Shown: positions 21,643 to 32,516 of the stretch, piece after piece
How the letters are laid out: every line of letters starts with the position of its first letter
How positions within the stretch are numbered: the first letter of the stretch is position 1
Origin: Craspedostauros australis
Lineage: Eukaryota; Bacillariophyta; Bacillariophyceae; Mastogloiales; Achnanthaceae
Assembly (NCBI GenBank): GCA_026770025.1
Contig: JAMXDE010000005.1
Coordinates: forward strand, 744,001-808,000
DNA length: 64,000 nt
Direction: 5' to 3'
Notes under the pieces: model-generated
What the model was told of the DNA's origin: nothing
Database searches by the model: none
What the model saw: the letters and a program-made list of their open reading frames with translations, nothing else
Translations under genes and position numbers: made by a program

Positions 21643-24221
21643 GTTGGTGGAGAATGGGAACCAAGAACCACAAAGCACGAAGAGCTGAGAGAAAATTGGC
21701 ACTGAAACAACACAGAAGCACAGCAAAAGCACGAGAGCGCAGACGCCAACCATCACGACAAAGCAACAACGCCTCCTGAAACGGAGACAAAGGCACTTCG
21801 CCACGAATAAACGGTTGGGCCACACGAGAATCGATGGTCGGGTGATGAGGTTTTCTTTTTTTGGCGTTTGGGTACTTTGGGTGCGAGCAAGTGCCTCTTG
21901 TTACCGCGGTGGGCGTGATTGTGCCTCCTTGCATCCCCGCACACGATGGTCGCCCACAAAGCTCAGGTATTCGCTCCAAAGTACACCCAACACGTTGCTG
22001 TCACTCCCGAGACAGTGATATCCGAAACCGTTCGGATTCTACCACTGGCGTTTCTGTGTTCCAACATGTGGTGAAGATAATCAGTTGGGCCAAGAAACAA
22101 TTGACAACGACCAGCCTGGTGGCCTTCAAATAATCACGCACATTCGAGTGACAAAGGTGTCAACGACTTGTACCCACCCACACTCGCATTCCTGCTGGGC
22201 AACGTCCAAGGGACTCTCAAGAATTTCTGAAACGCATTATTGCCCCAACATGGCGCACTTCACACCCTACCCTTCGGAAAGGGGCTTATCAAAAAGAGGT
22301 AGAAGAAACCCAACTTAAGGAACGCCTCAGGCCCTGACGAAGCACGGCGTCACGGATTGCCCGCGATGGCAATAAACTCCCACTCGTCAGCAGGAACTGC
22401 TCGCAATCAGGGGCTGACTGGTTCGGAGCGTTTCGGACTGATCCACGCGCAGGATTCGCTCGACTGCTTTCACGAACACGATCTTTCTGTTCCATTTTCG
22501 CTCTGGGCTCTGTCGTGTCGAGAGGTATCCGTATCCAACTTCTGCAACCAAGGAAGGGGAGAATGGAGGAATGAAGAAATGGAGGAAAGAAGAAATGAAG
22601 GAAACTGCAACAAGAAACGCACCATTTTGCTTTGCTACTGTGCTGCGCTCTGCATTCATTCCATGGCGACAACGACATCGGCAGACGGTGTCCAAAGTGC
22701 CGCGAGCTGCTTCCGCAGACGATGAAGATTCCAACAAAGAGGCGGAAGGCTGCAAACGCGGTCACTGAGGAAAGGAGGTCGGGATTGCCATTATCATTGC
22801 TGGAACAATCACCCCTTGATGTCCGCAATGACATTGACACTCGCAGTGATGATGACGATGACAGCAACAAGACCGAAGGCAGTCTAAAAACAACCGGACT
22901 GGGAGTGTCCTCGCCGCATCTTCAAGATACTTACGGTCGCAGTCTCCGGTGCTGTGGTGGGTGGCATCGCAAAGGAGGTCTGCTGGTCGCCTTGCTGCCG
23001 CCAAGAGGAAATTGAGGCCCTGGATTGGCACGAGCATCGTGAATGAAAGTACCAGCGTTCCGATGCCTTCCTCGGCTGACAAAAGATCGCCTTCTCTTCT
23101 CGCCACATTCCCCCTTTCGGCGGCCCTGCATCGTCCGGTGATCATTTGGAGCAGAGCAGAGTGGAGCAGATGAGGACGAGCTCGAATGAGGGACCCAAAG
23201 TCCGATGACGCTGCTCCTCTCTGTGCGACTATTGCTCCACCAGCACAACACTGCTGCCGATGCCAATGCTCGTTGTGATCTGAAGGCTGAATCTAATGAT
23301 CTTGCCTGGTTTTGACGTTGATCAACACAAGGATGGAGACGGATCGAGGAACAACGAGAGAGAGAGAGAGAGATCCATGCGGGAAGATGCTGTTCTCTTC
23401 GTTGGATGATGTTGCGCGCGTGAAAACACATCGCCATCATGTTTCTGAGGCGGATACCCACCGGACACTGCTCTCTGCTCAAAGAGAATCGGGGATGGAG
23501 AGGCATCTCTGCAGAGAGTACACCGCCTCCCTTCGTCCGCTCAGACAAAAAGGATGGAGTCGCTGCTGCCAAGGGACGTGCGCCAAGTCATCGATGAGCG
23601 AACTTGAGAACTTTCATCGCTTTGTTCCCACAGTATCATCGCGGAGTTGGGAGGGAAGAGGAACGGACCTCTCTGCGATAGCTCGTGCGCACAGAGGACG
23701 ATCTTTGGTGGTGTCGCAATCCTGATCTAATGTATCACTCCCCCCTGTTGGTTTCACGATGTCCTTCGCTGCAAGCATCCCTGGTCGAGCAGTTGACGCT
23801 GTGAATCAGAATGACGATCCTTGCGTTCGGGTCCCTTCCCCTCTTCGTATCCTTCCGCCTCCTTGGGCTTGCTCGTACTTTGTCCATGAACGCTCTGCGT
23901 GTTCGCCCATCGTCGCGTTTGGTGATGCCAAATGGGACAGGGCCGCTTCACTTTGAGCACAGTTCTGACACCGGCCCAAACTGATGCTGCGCCGCCACCA
24001 TCCTCTGCTGGTGGTCCCGATCTCGCCCTTCGCCCCTCTCACACAGTCGAAGTGATAGGCAGCAGGTTTGTCAACCTCATTCCCCTACGGTTGATCTTGA
24101 GACAACGAGGGTAGCGTACCTCGGCCAGGTCGTAAGGAATCAAACTGAGTGAAGAAACAACAGTATCATCCGAGCGTTGTATGCTCTACGAGCATCTTGT
24201 GCGTGGTCAAAGCTCACGTGG

Positions 24222-24246
24222 CCCTCTCTCTCTCTCTCTCTCTCTC
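24222..24246. repeat. CT microsatellite
   Basis: An uninterrupted (CT)n run of about 24 bases in the gene-poor region. Shorter CT or GA runs recur at about 2690, 3335, 8590, 9925 and 23346. Confidence 0.8.
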
Positions 24247-25863
24247 CAGAGCTCGCATGATACTCGACCATTGGAATGTTCGTCTATGGAGCAGCAACGC
24301 TAGCACCGGTAGTGCATTTGTTTTGTTCCTTTCGGAGATAAAAATGTCACGGAAAGAGGTGGAGACGGAGTAAACGGCCTCAGTTCGGAGACCGGAACGG
24401 CAGAAATGAGAAGGGAATTGTTTGCATCCTCACTTCTCCTCTCTCCTTGGCATCTCTCTGCCACTCATTTTTTCCGGCTCAGGCGCGGGGCAAGGAGAAA
24501 CGAGAGACGCCAAAGATTGATCACGGATGCTCGTGGAGTGTGTTCGTTTGGTGTCGATGGTTGTCGTTGCCTGGTGCGACCTACTCATAGTCGTACGTGC
24601 ACGCGGTCGCATGGTGTTAGTTCGTGATGGAACCGCTGCTTCTGATGGTGATCCAGGAAACATCATGAGTGAAATGATGTGACATGTCTTGAAGTGCGTC
24701 TGTATGGTATTATACAATAGTCTACACCCCCGAGACTTTCCGTCTTGTGATTGACCCCTCATCTGCCCACGTCGCCACAGTCAGGAAAGCGACCCTTTCG
24801 CTCGGCTCTGCCTTTTTCCGTGTGGAAGGAGGAACTGGACATTTGCACAGACGGAACCTGCCAACCTCTGGCTATCTGTAGGTACCTGCCCAACGTCGCG
24901 CCCATGGCTGCAAGGTCCTGTGTCCTCCTCCCTATCTAATCATACGTACACTCATGCTTCTACTTTTACGGAGCACTGTCCCTCCCTTGGTGCTTGCTCC
25001 AGGCTGAGCAGGATACCGGCATAACGTCAGGTCGAGCCATCATCTCAACGACTCTGTGCCGCTCTTCGAATCTCCGAATGCGTTTTGAGTCGCACGGATC
25101 CGTTTGCACACCTTCTCTGAGATCTCAGGAGGCATGGCATCTTGTTGCGGTCCCGAGCAATCCCAACCATCAGGTACATGCCTCTTGGACCTTGGTCATG
25201 ATGGATAGCCCAACGGTTGTGGTCTCATGGCGAACCACTCTGGGTGAGCTGCTGAGCAAGGGTAGAACCCAGCCTTGCTCGCGGTGGCGCTGCCTTGCTG
25301 TCTTGCTCCGAAAGATCCTCCGATCCGAAGGATGGAGGGGTTCGTATGGCATGGAATCCAAGCGTCCTCTTGCACAGAGCAGACAAAAGATCCATCAGGG
25401 ATGACCACCAAGCATCCTCTCCACGAAACAGACCACGAGAGAGAGGATCGAGTATGTTCGTGACCAGTTCGAATCACCAGCGACGGACGAACTGAAGCCC
25501 AGCTAGACAGATGCACAAATGTGATAGCTCGTCGGGATAGGTGTAGACCACGAGCATTTCGTGGAGCGTAGTTCTCTTTCTTTCTCTCTATCTCTTTCCG
25601 TCCATCTTGTCCAGAACAATGTTCTTTCGAATAATACTCTCCTATACTCTTATAATAGAACATATGCAGATCCACTTTATTGTTGGGTTTAAGGATAGCT
25701 TCTGTACCACTATGCGATGCAATCAACACACCATCACAATAGTTACGAATAGAGCGTAGAGTATGTTAGTACCATACATATACCATACATCCATGGTTCA
25801 TGTAGTTCCACCGCAGCTCCTATCTCCACTGTCGTTCTCAGCCGCCCTCGCACGCATGCTCCA

Positions 25864-27919
25864 TCATGTGGACTTGCGCTTCTTCTTGGCCTTCTTGGCG
25901 GATTTGGGTTCGTCATCATCGTCGCCATCCGCCTTGCGCTTCTTCTTCTTCGGCGTCTTCTCGCCGTCATCCCCGTCGCCTCCCTTTGATTTCCTCTTTT
26001 CCTTCTTGCTCTTTTTCTCCTTCTTTTCTTTCTTTTCCTTCTTGGGTGTTTCCGCGGCATCGTCGATCACCATGTCATTCGTGTCTCTGTGCGAAGCGGA
26101 CGGCGCCGCCGTCTTGGCAGCCACGGGATCGTACTTCGACGTCTTCCGGCTGTTGATTCCGTTGCCGTTGACACCGACGCTGCCACCTTCGAGCTGCCGT
26201 AATCTGGCCTCCACCTTGGCGCGTCCTTCATGTCCGATAGTCGTGTCGACCTGGCCCGCGGTTTCATCGCTGAGGGCATCGACGCGGATGGCCAGCGAGG
26301 CCTTGGCGGCGAGCACTCGGCTGATCTTACCCTTGTTCTTGGGCGCCGCCTGTCCGATGAGCGACGCGTGATAGATGAGACCGTACTTTGGCGTGTCGTG
26401 CTTCGTCTTGAGCGCGCGGAAGAGGGCCTTCTCGGCTCCGAGGATCTGGACCGTGGAGGCGGGCTGCTTGGCCAGGTTCATGAGGGATCCGGCGTGGGAA
26501 ATCAAACGCGCTCCGACAAGCTCGCCAACCAGTATCGTGAGGTTGGGAGCAATAGCATTCATACGGTTCTTGAGGTATTCAAACAGCTGCGCTCTGTACT
26601 CCGTGAGGGACAGGACCTGCTCGGCGAGGGCCTGGATGTTGATGATGTCGAGATCGGCGATCTCGGTTCCCATGCTGATCTCCGCAGCCTCCTTGATCGC
26701 CGATTCCACGGCCTCATCTTCCAGGATGTCGCTGAGGTCTGATTTGGAGAAGTTTGGTCTCATGCCGCACTTGAGGACGAGCTTGGAATACTGGGCGTTA
26801 TCGGTGAGGATGCCCTGCAGCTCTGGGAAGTGCCATCCGTACCATTCCTTGACTCTCATGGCGTACGTGTTGACCTCCTTGTCGAGCTCGTCCAGTAGCC
26901 CTACGGCCTGCACGATCATGGTGTCGACCTTGTCGGCGGAGAATTTGAGCTTGTAGCGACTGAGGGAATGGCTGAGACCGAGCTGCATGGCGCGCAGATC
27001 GGACGGCGAAAGGCCGCCATCCTGGTCAAACAATTCATCCATGTAACATCTGAGTCCGCGGAAGAGCTCCTGCGTCTTGGAATCGTTGACGATGGAGACG
27101 GAGGACGATGACATGGTCTCCTTGAGCGACAAGCCGAGCGCCTTGTCGGCAACCGCCAGGGAGGAGCTGGCCGCCTTCTTGAGCTTCTTCTTGAGGAATC
27201 TCTTGAGCGACTTGGACACCTTGCCCTCGAGGGCGCTTGTGGCCGCCGTCACGGCTTCGGCTGTATCCTCGAATGGTTGGAAGCTGACGAGGCTGAGCGA
27301 CTTGGATGCCTTCTTGGCATCCTTGAAGAATGTGTCGTAGATGTCATCGGGGTCAGTCTTCTTCAGCTTCTTTTCGTCTCCCACCTACGATTCGTGTTAT
27401 GCATGCAAGCCATCGAATGTTCGAATGGTATCATGCGAGCAGTAGCATGTTGGGTATCGCAGAGTGTTGTTTAATGTTAGTTTTGGATCCATCGGGGAAT
27501 GTTCACAAGTAGCATCGAATGTCAGTGTGAGTTGAATGGTCAGAGTACGGGTATATTATATGATGGAAGGAGAAAGGGTACGATACGATGATGACAGAAG
27601 CGTCATCCATGCCATCCATGCCAACGTAGATGACGATGAGATGTCATGTTGTATCACAGAGATGAGAAAACAAGCCATCAGTGCACTGGATCCTTGAAAA
27701 TTGAGAAACAGCCATGGACGGCACCGGATGCGATTCATCGTCCCACCATGCATGCATGGAATGGCATGGTGTTATGTTGTGCAGTTGTTCACAAGATGTG
27801 ATCAGCTGCTAGAAAGCCCCATCGGCCATCCGATCTTCCAGACATTCCGGAAGGCAGCATCACCACCAACGCACCTTGAAGAGGGAGTATCCGGCGGGTG
27901 TTTCAAACAGAATCAGCAT
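25864..27919 (-). CDS. NOP58: Nucleolar protein NOP58, box C/D snoRNP core subunit (two exons)
   Basis: Exons complement(27875..27919) and complement(25864..27384), 521 residues. Exon 1 encodes only MLILFETPAGYSLFK, the canonical NOP58 start. The intron of 490 nt begins GTGCGT after an AAG codon and ends in CGTAG; exon 2 resumes at VGDEKKLKK in phase 0. Without exon 1 the long frame would begin at a GTG codon and lack the conserved first strand. The NOP5NT domain (about 1-70), the coiled-coil and the Nop domain (about 170-415) are complete, with LVGARLISHAGSLMNLAKQP, QILGAEKALFRALKT and PKYGLIYHASLIG recognisable. The C-terminus is the expected Lys/Glu-rich KKE/D tail (about 450-521). NOP58 with NOP56, fibrillarin and the 15.5K protein forms box C/D snoRNPs that guide 2'-O-methylation and pre-rRNA processing in the nucleolus. 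It lies head to head with the TAB2-like gene. Confidence 0.95.
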
Positions 27920-28800
27920 CGTGGTATGTGCGGATCAGTGAGATCGCCAGTTTATTGGTGATTGGATTGGATAGATGCCCAAGACAATGATTGTCGTATG
28001 CAAGTGCCGACTTGCTAGATGCTTCGGCCGTGGTGTGTGCTTGATTGAAGGGGACTCGTAGCAGCAAAGTAGAGGGAATTTAGATGACTTCAAAACTCCG
28101 GTGCTCGTCGCTTGCGTTGGATGCAATGAATGAACCTTTTGTTTGTTGCCTTCTTCTTTTGTATCCTTCAAAGGTGCTTTGGTTTGATTGTCTCCTGCGA
28201 CCGATGGGGTGATGGTCTCTTGATGTCTCTTGGTGTCTCTTGTCCTCCCTTGTGATGATGGTCTCCTTGTTCGATGCTCTCTCTTGATCGTTGTTCCTGT
28301 TGTGGTTGTTGATGGTTGCCATCGTCGTTGGCAGATCCTCTTCTTGTTCAGGTTGGATCGGTGTTGGATTGGTTGGTTGTTGATTGCGTTCAATTCGTGG
28401 TGATCGAAAACAGAGATATCATGCACGGATGACGTGCGGACGGTGGTACGGATTGCTTTCATTCTTGTTTAGTTAGTCGTGGTGATCGATTGAACCAATG
28501 TTCGCGATCTTGTTGCCGTTACGTCACACTTGGAACCCAATTTCAACTTGTGTGCCATCTCTCTGCTCCTTCTCTGTGTGTCGTTGGTTTGTTGCACTCT
28601 CGATCTCTCGATCTCTCTCTCTGTTTGCAACAAGGAGGCGTCTGGCGAAGATCGGAAGGCACAACTCCGAGCAACTCAACAACTCAACAACCTGGCAAGT
28701 GTGCTTCTCTACTCGCGGCGTGTACTCCACCCTTGTTGATAAACAATACCCGCATCGTGCATCGCGCAATACCACAACAGAAGCGTTCACAACTCTATCG
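27920..28800. promoter_or_regulatory. Divergent intergenic region of NOP58 and the TAB2-like gene
   Basis: 881 bp separate the two start codons, so both promoters must lie here. No experimentally known motif is identified. Frames inside (27935-28462 minus, 28490-28804 plus) are low-complexity and are not called. The frame of the TAB2-like gene is open upstream to 28498, but the sequence before 28801 would push the signal peptide inside the protein. Confidence 0.5.
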
Positions 28801-30375
28801 ATGATGCAGATGCGGCTGACGAATCGGCGTTGGACAGCGGCCATGGCCCTGCTTGCGATGGCCATGATGCTGGGATGCCTGTCGCAGGCCAAACTCGGCG
28901 TCGCTGCCTTCCAGCCAAACATGCCATCGTCCGTCTCGGCGTCGTTGACGTCACGGACGATGCTGCAGTCCACCCCGATGCCGCTGTCGGAGGAGTTGGT
29001 GAAGGTCGAGGGCAAGACGCCGTCGCAGGATTGGGAGATTGACTGCTACAGCCGACCGGTGGTGCTCACGGGCAACAAGAAGCTATGGGAGGTGCTGATA
29101 ACGGACTCCAACGGCAGCTTCCGATACGTCAAGACCCTGCCGTCCAACCAGGTCAATTCCAAGGAGCTGCGCAAGGTTGTGGAGGATCTTATCGACCGAT
29201 CCGACACCAAGCCGTCCACCGTCCGCTTCTTCCGCGGCGCCATGTTCAACATGATCAACATCGCATTGTCGGACATTGATGTCGTGGGACGTGCCTCCCG
29301 ATGCACCTTCTCCTTGGCGCAGTGGTTGGAGGAGCGCAACGATTCCGTGTACCCTCAGATGGAGGGGTGAGTTCATTTCTACCATCGTATTTTGCTTCGT
29401 TTGTGCACAACGGCGTGGTGTGTATGGGGTAGTACTAATATGGTGGATTGTGGTATGGCTGAACTCGAGTGTTGCCAAAATGTGGCCTGAGCTACGTATC
29501 TCGAGGATGTGGTTCCTTGGTATCGAACTCAACAGCAATGCATTTCCATCAAGGAATGCATACATGAATTCCGAGGTGGAGATGAAAATGGACAAAGACG
29601 AGAAGGAAGATGGAGAGGGAGAGAGAACTGGAAGTTGTGATTTTCACAACAGCATCTTCGGCATCGCCTGATTTTTATTCCTGTTATCCAATTCGAACAT
29701 GGGTCTCTCATTCCTTCATACTTCGTTACCATCCTTTTCTTTGTCTTTGCCTTTCTTCGGCAACCAAATGTGATCGTTGGCGTACCTATCTGGGGTGTAT
29801 TCAATATTTCATTTTGCAATCATTCTCCGCGAAACACACGCAAATCAACACAACGCAACTTCACGTGCAGCTACCGCCAATCCATGGCCGCATCCACCGC
29901 ACGACCATCCTTCCTGGATATCCGCACGCCCTCCAAGCTCCCGGATGCGCTGAGAGGCGAGAAGTACGCCTTCGTCGGGCTGCCGCTGGCCGAATTCCTG
30001 CCAGGCGGTGGCGTCGACTCCGAAAACATCGGCGTCGGCAACCTCTGTCCCATCGATCCCAAGCTCCCCGCCGACGCCTTCGTGCAGGGCGTCGTCATCC
30101 TGACTCAGCGTCCCGACGCCTTGGCCTCCTGGATGGCCGGAACCGAATTGGCGGGTTTGACCTGCGATTTCAAGAGGAACAACCTCATCGTGCAGACCGA
30201 CATCGACACGGAATACCTTCTGGCGCGGTTGGATGACGTGCAGCGCGAAGAAGGCGCGGCATTCGAGGAGGGCAAGAAGGTTCTGGGCGGGCTGCATTTC
30301 ATCAGCGTGCAACGTGATGAAGATGATGATCCAGCCGGATTTTGGTTGCTGCGGTCGTTGCCAACCGGTATCTAA
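28801..30375 (+). CDS. TAB2: TAB2/ATAB2-like (DUF1092) plastid RNA-binding protein, two exons
   Basis: Exons 28801..29366 and 29871..30375, 356 residues. The 504-nt intron has donor GTGAGT and acceptor TTCACGTGCAG; reading GG|C keeps the frame and joins YPQMEG to YRQS. The ATG at 28801 gives a signal peptide (MALLAMAMMLGC) with VAA|FQP, Phe37 being the ASAFAP phenylalanine, so import into the plastid is expected. The mature protein follows the TAB2 pattern: WEIDCYSRPVVLTGNKKLWEV, RYVKTLPSNQVNSKEL, KPSTVRFFRGAMFNMI, SRCTFSLAQWLEERN in exon 1, and FVGLPLAEFLPGG plus the C-terminal region ending FWLLRSLPTGI in exon 2. In Chlamydomonas TAB2 activates translation of psaB mRNA; plant ATAB2 acts on both photosystems. 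Here the same role in photosystem gene expression is inferred. It converges on the SEN54-like gene, 181 bp away. Confidence 0.93.
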
Positions 30376-30556
30376 TGCTGTGCGCAGGGCAGATACTGGC
30401 TCATGCATACTATTTCGAGTATGTATGGTATAGCCGAGTGGAAATAGTACAAAAGTCTCTCTTCGACGGGCATCAACACAACTGTTCAAAGCTCGAATGC
30501 AACATCATACCTCTCAATGGTGTTAATCTGGAGAGGTTGGATTCCCCTTTACTCCA

Positions 30557-32074
30557 TTACGCTTCAATTGACGTCGAGATAGATGGCACACCAAAGTCTG
30601 TCACGCCAAACATGATGACTGTGCCTGAATCCGACACGGAAGCCAGCTTCAATGGTAATCCATTCGTCTTCGCTCTTAGTAGCTGCTGCAAATTGCTGAA
30701 GGATAGTCCTGGAACATTGAAATGGGTGATGGCAACGTAGAAGGATGGCAAACCAGGGCTCGTCTTGGCAAATTGAGATTCTGGCATGTACACATCCCAA
30801 GCGATGGAGAGCGATTCGTCACCACCCTCCTGCTGATTCTGCTCTCGTTGTTCACACGATGCTGATGCGAGTGCTGTTGTTCCACCTAACACCTGTGGAA
30901 TTGGTGCATGCTGGATCGTTTGTCTCACACGACGTTTCAGTTCACGCAGAGGCAGTGATCGTTCAAGGGAGCCATTGTCTGTGGTTCTGGCTGTGACAGT
31001 CTTGTTGTCGCCGCTGCTGCTTATTTCCGTCGTAGTGTCATGATCATCAACAATTTCATTCGCAATGCTTTCGTCATTACCATCGGCGATATTAACTGCG
31101 TCTTTGGCTGAATGCTGCGGCTGCGGCTGGGTACTCGTATCACTGGTGGATGCTGGCTTGTTTTCATGGTGAGTTGAATCATTTGCAGCTTCGCCTTCGT
31201 GTTGAAGCTTGCGCTTCTTCCTCTCCCCATCCTTGTATCCTCCATTCTTCTGAATCGCGCACTGTTGCTGCAACCATTGATGCCGTTCAGGGTGATGGCG
31301 CAGCACTCGAAAGTCCTGCCCTCGCAGATGCGCATAGACGAGGTACACAGGAAGGCTGACACCGCACGTTTCCAATGCGGCGTAGATTTCAGACATTTCC
31401 ATTGCGGGAGGATGTTGCGAATCTGCTTCGTGCGGTGATGCATCGGATCGCAGGCAAAATAGCAGTCCTCGTTCGTACAAGAATACGGCTTCTTCCGCAA
31501 AGAGATACTCTTGAGGGTTTGACTCTTGCTGTTGTTTTTGTTCCTGCAGTTGATGTTGCAGTTGTTGGCCCGGCTTTACATTGGCATCTGAGTCTGCTCC
31601 CACATTTACTGCTGTGGATGATGATTGCGGTTGGTCAAAGCAAGCGGCATCGCCGTTGCCGCCGTTGCCGCCCCCAATACCATTCCTGGTGCCATTGGCG
31701 TCCAGCTTGTCGGAATCAGCACCATTCGTCGCGACATCAGGAGCGCACTGCTGGTGCTCCTTTTCCTTCTTCGAGGTGATGGTCACACCGAAACCACCGG
31801 AGAACAAGGCCTTTCCTTTGGACCGGATGAGCCGGAACATCTTGAGCTGCGGATCCAGCTGACAGCACAGTGGCATGTGCGCGTAGTCCGTCTCGAGCGG
31901 CGCAGCACCCTTGTGCTTTGACGTCGCCGTTGTATCTGACATTCCACGATCTTCACCATCGACAGCCATGTGCGTTGCCGTGCTGCTCATTCTATTCTGT
32001 CCTTTTGAAAGGGCTGGTGAACGGCCAGAAGTATTGTGGAAGGAGCTGTGATCATGCGGCCTGATGTGCACCAT
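30557..32074 (-). CDS. TSEN54: SEN54-like tRNA-splicing endonuclease subunit
   Basis: 505 residues from the first ATG at 32074; the frame is open a further 38 codons to a TTG, which I do not use. Residues about 190-265 match the SEN54 N-terminal domain: EEAVFLYERGLLFC, EIYAALETCGVSLPVYLVYAHLRGQDFRVLRH. Residues about 424-505 match the C-terminal domain: WDVYMPESQFAKTSPGLPSFYVAITHF and a final beta segment. In eukaryotes SEN54 is a structural subunit of the Sen2-Sen34-Sen54-Sen15 heterotetramer that cuts introns from precursor tRNAs; it has no catalytic triad, and none is seen here. Two long low-complexity insertions (about 100-190, Asn/Gly/Gln-rich; about 275-410, Asp/Thr/Ser-rich) separate the domains. 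A complete LINE sits 329 bp upstream of the start codon. Confidence 0.85.
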   Translation of the reverse strand: MVHIRPHDHSSFHNTSGRSPALSKGQNRMSSTATHMAVDGEDRGMSDTTATSKHKGAAPLETDYAHMPLCCQLDPQLKMFRLIRSKGKALFSGGFGVTITSKKEKEHQQCAPDVATNGADSDKLDANGTRNGIGGGNGGNGDAACFDQPQSSSTAVNVGADSDANVKPGQQLQHQLQEQKQQQESNPQEYLFAEEAVFLYERGLLFCLRSDASPHEADSQHPPAMEMSEIYAALETCGVSLPVYLVYAHLRGQDFRVLRHHPERHQWLQQQCAIQKNGGYKDGERKKRKLQHEGEAANDSTHHENKPASTSDTSTQPQPQHSAKDAVNIADGNDESIANEIVDDHDTTTEISSSGDNKTVTARTTDNGSLERSLPLRELKRRVRQTIQHAPIPQVLGGTTALASASCEQREQNQQEGGDESLSIAWDVYMPESQFAKTSPGLPSFYVAITHFNVPGLSFSNLQQLLRAKTNGLPLKLASVSDSGTVIMFGVTDFGVPSISTSIEA

Positions 32075-32385
32075 GATCCTCGTACTTTGGTATGAGAGGA
32101 AGGAAGAGGGCAACAACGACCTCTTTCTTGTTGGGTTGGTTGGTTGACAAACGGGAAGATTGATCGAATCTTGGCACGCAGTCCGCAAACACGGACGGCG
32201 TATCCACGACTAAAATGCATCGACCGATGACCACAACAGCCACAACTCGAGGAACTGCCACAAATCGACACCACAAACACCCCTGCATCAAGGTGGATGC
32301 GCGCCCTCGGCCGCCAAGAGTCGCGCGCACCATGCTTCTCTTGATCTGAATGCGACTCAGCTCCACTTTACTTGAGAATCTGGAG
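32075..32385. other. Short upstream region of the SEN54-like gene
   Basis: 311 bp between the SEN54-like start codon and the target-site duplication of the LINE. It must hold what remains of the proximal promoter and 5' leader. No motif is recognised. Confidence 0.5.
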
Positions 32386-32403
32386 TAAAACATATAATAA
32401 TAC
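32386..32403. repeat. Target-site duplication of the LINE, 5' copy
   Basis: TAAAACATATAATAATAC (18 bp), identical to 41218-41235. The AT-rich host sequence was duplicated by target-primed reverse transcription. The first T could also belong to the repetitive tail of the element. Confidence 0.95.
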
Positions 32404-32516
32404 AATTTCCAGATGGAACCAACTTCCGGAAGAAATTGTCGCAGCAAATAAACCACGAATAAACAAATTGAAGACAAACACCAAACAGCAAAAACAACCA
32501 GTAGAACAACGACGAA

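Larger units (their letters stand above)
21358..25863. other. 4.5-kb gene-poor region
   Basis: Between the RVSF protein start and the NOP58 stop. Frames up to 213 codons exist (22931-23572 minus, 22289-22870 minus, 22632-23015 plus), but each overlaps competing frames of similar length and none has a recognisable motif, so I do not call genes. Simple repeats: a GTGAAC/GTGGAT array near 21600-21640, GA repeats at 23346-23362, and a CT run at 24222-24246. No terminal repeats, transposase, reverse transcriptase or tRNA were recognised. Confidence 0.55.

Noticed and set aside
22931-23572. 213-codon minus-strand frame in the gene-poor region
   Set aside because: Low-complexity and overlapped by other frames of similar size; no domain, no conserved motif.
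25466-25477. AGTTCGAATCAC, resembling a tRNA box B
   Set aside because: No matching acceptor, D or anticodon stems in the surrounding 80 bases.
28498-28800. Upstream 101-codon extension of the TAB2-like frame
   Set aside because: It would bury the signal peptide and ASAFAP-type motif inside the protein; composition is unlike the rest.
32075-32188. 38-codon extension of the SEN54 frame to a TTG at 32188
   Set aside because: It begins with a non-ATG codon and the ATG at 32074 gives a normal start; similar extensions (1518 GTG, 13393 TTG, 27384 GTG, 35173 GTG, 54269 TTG) were also treated as open frame, not start.
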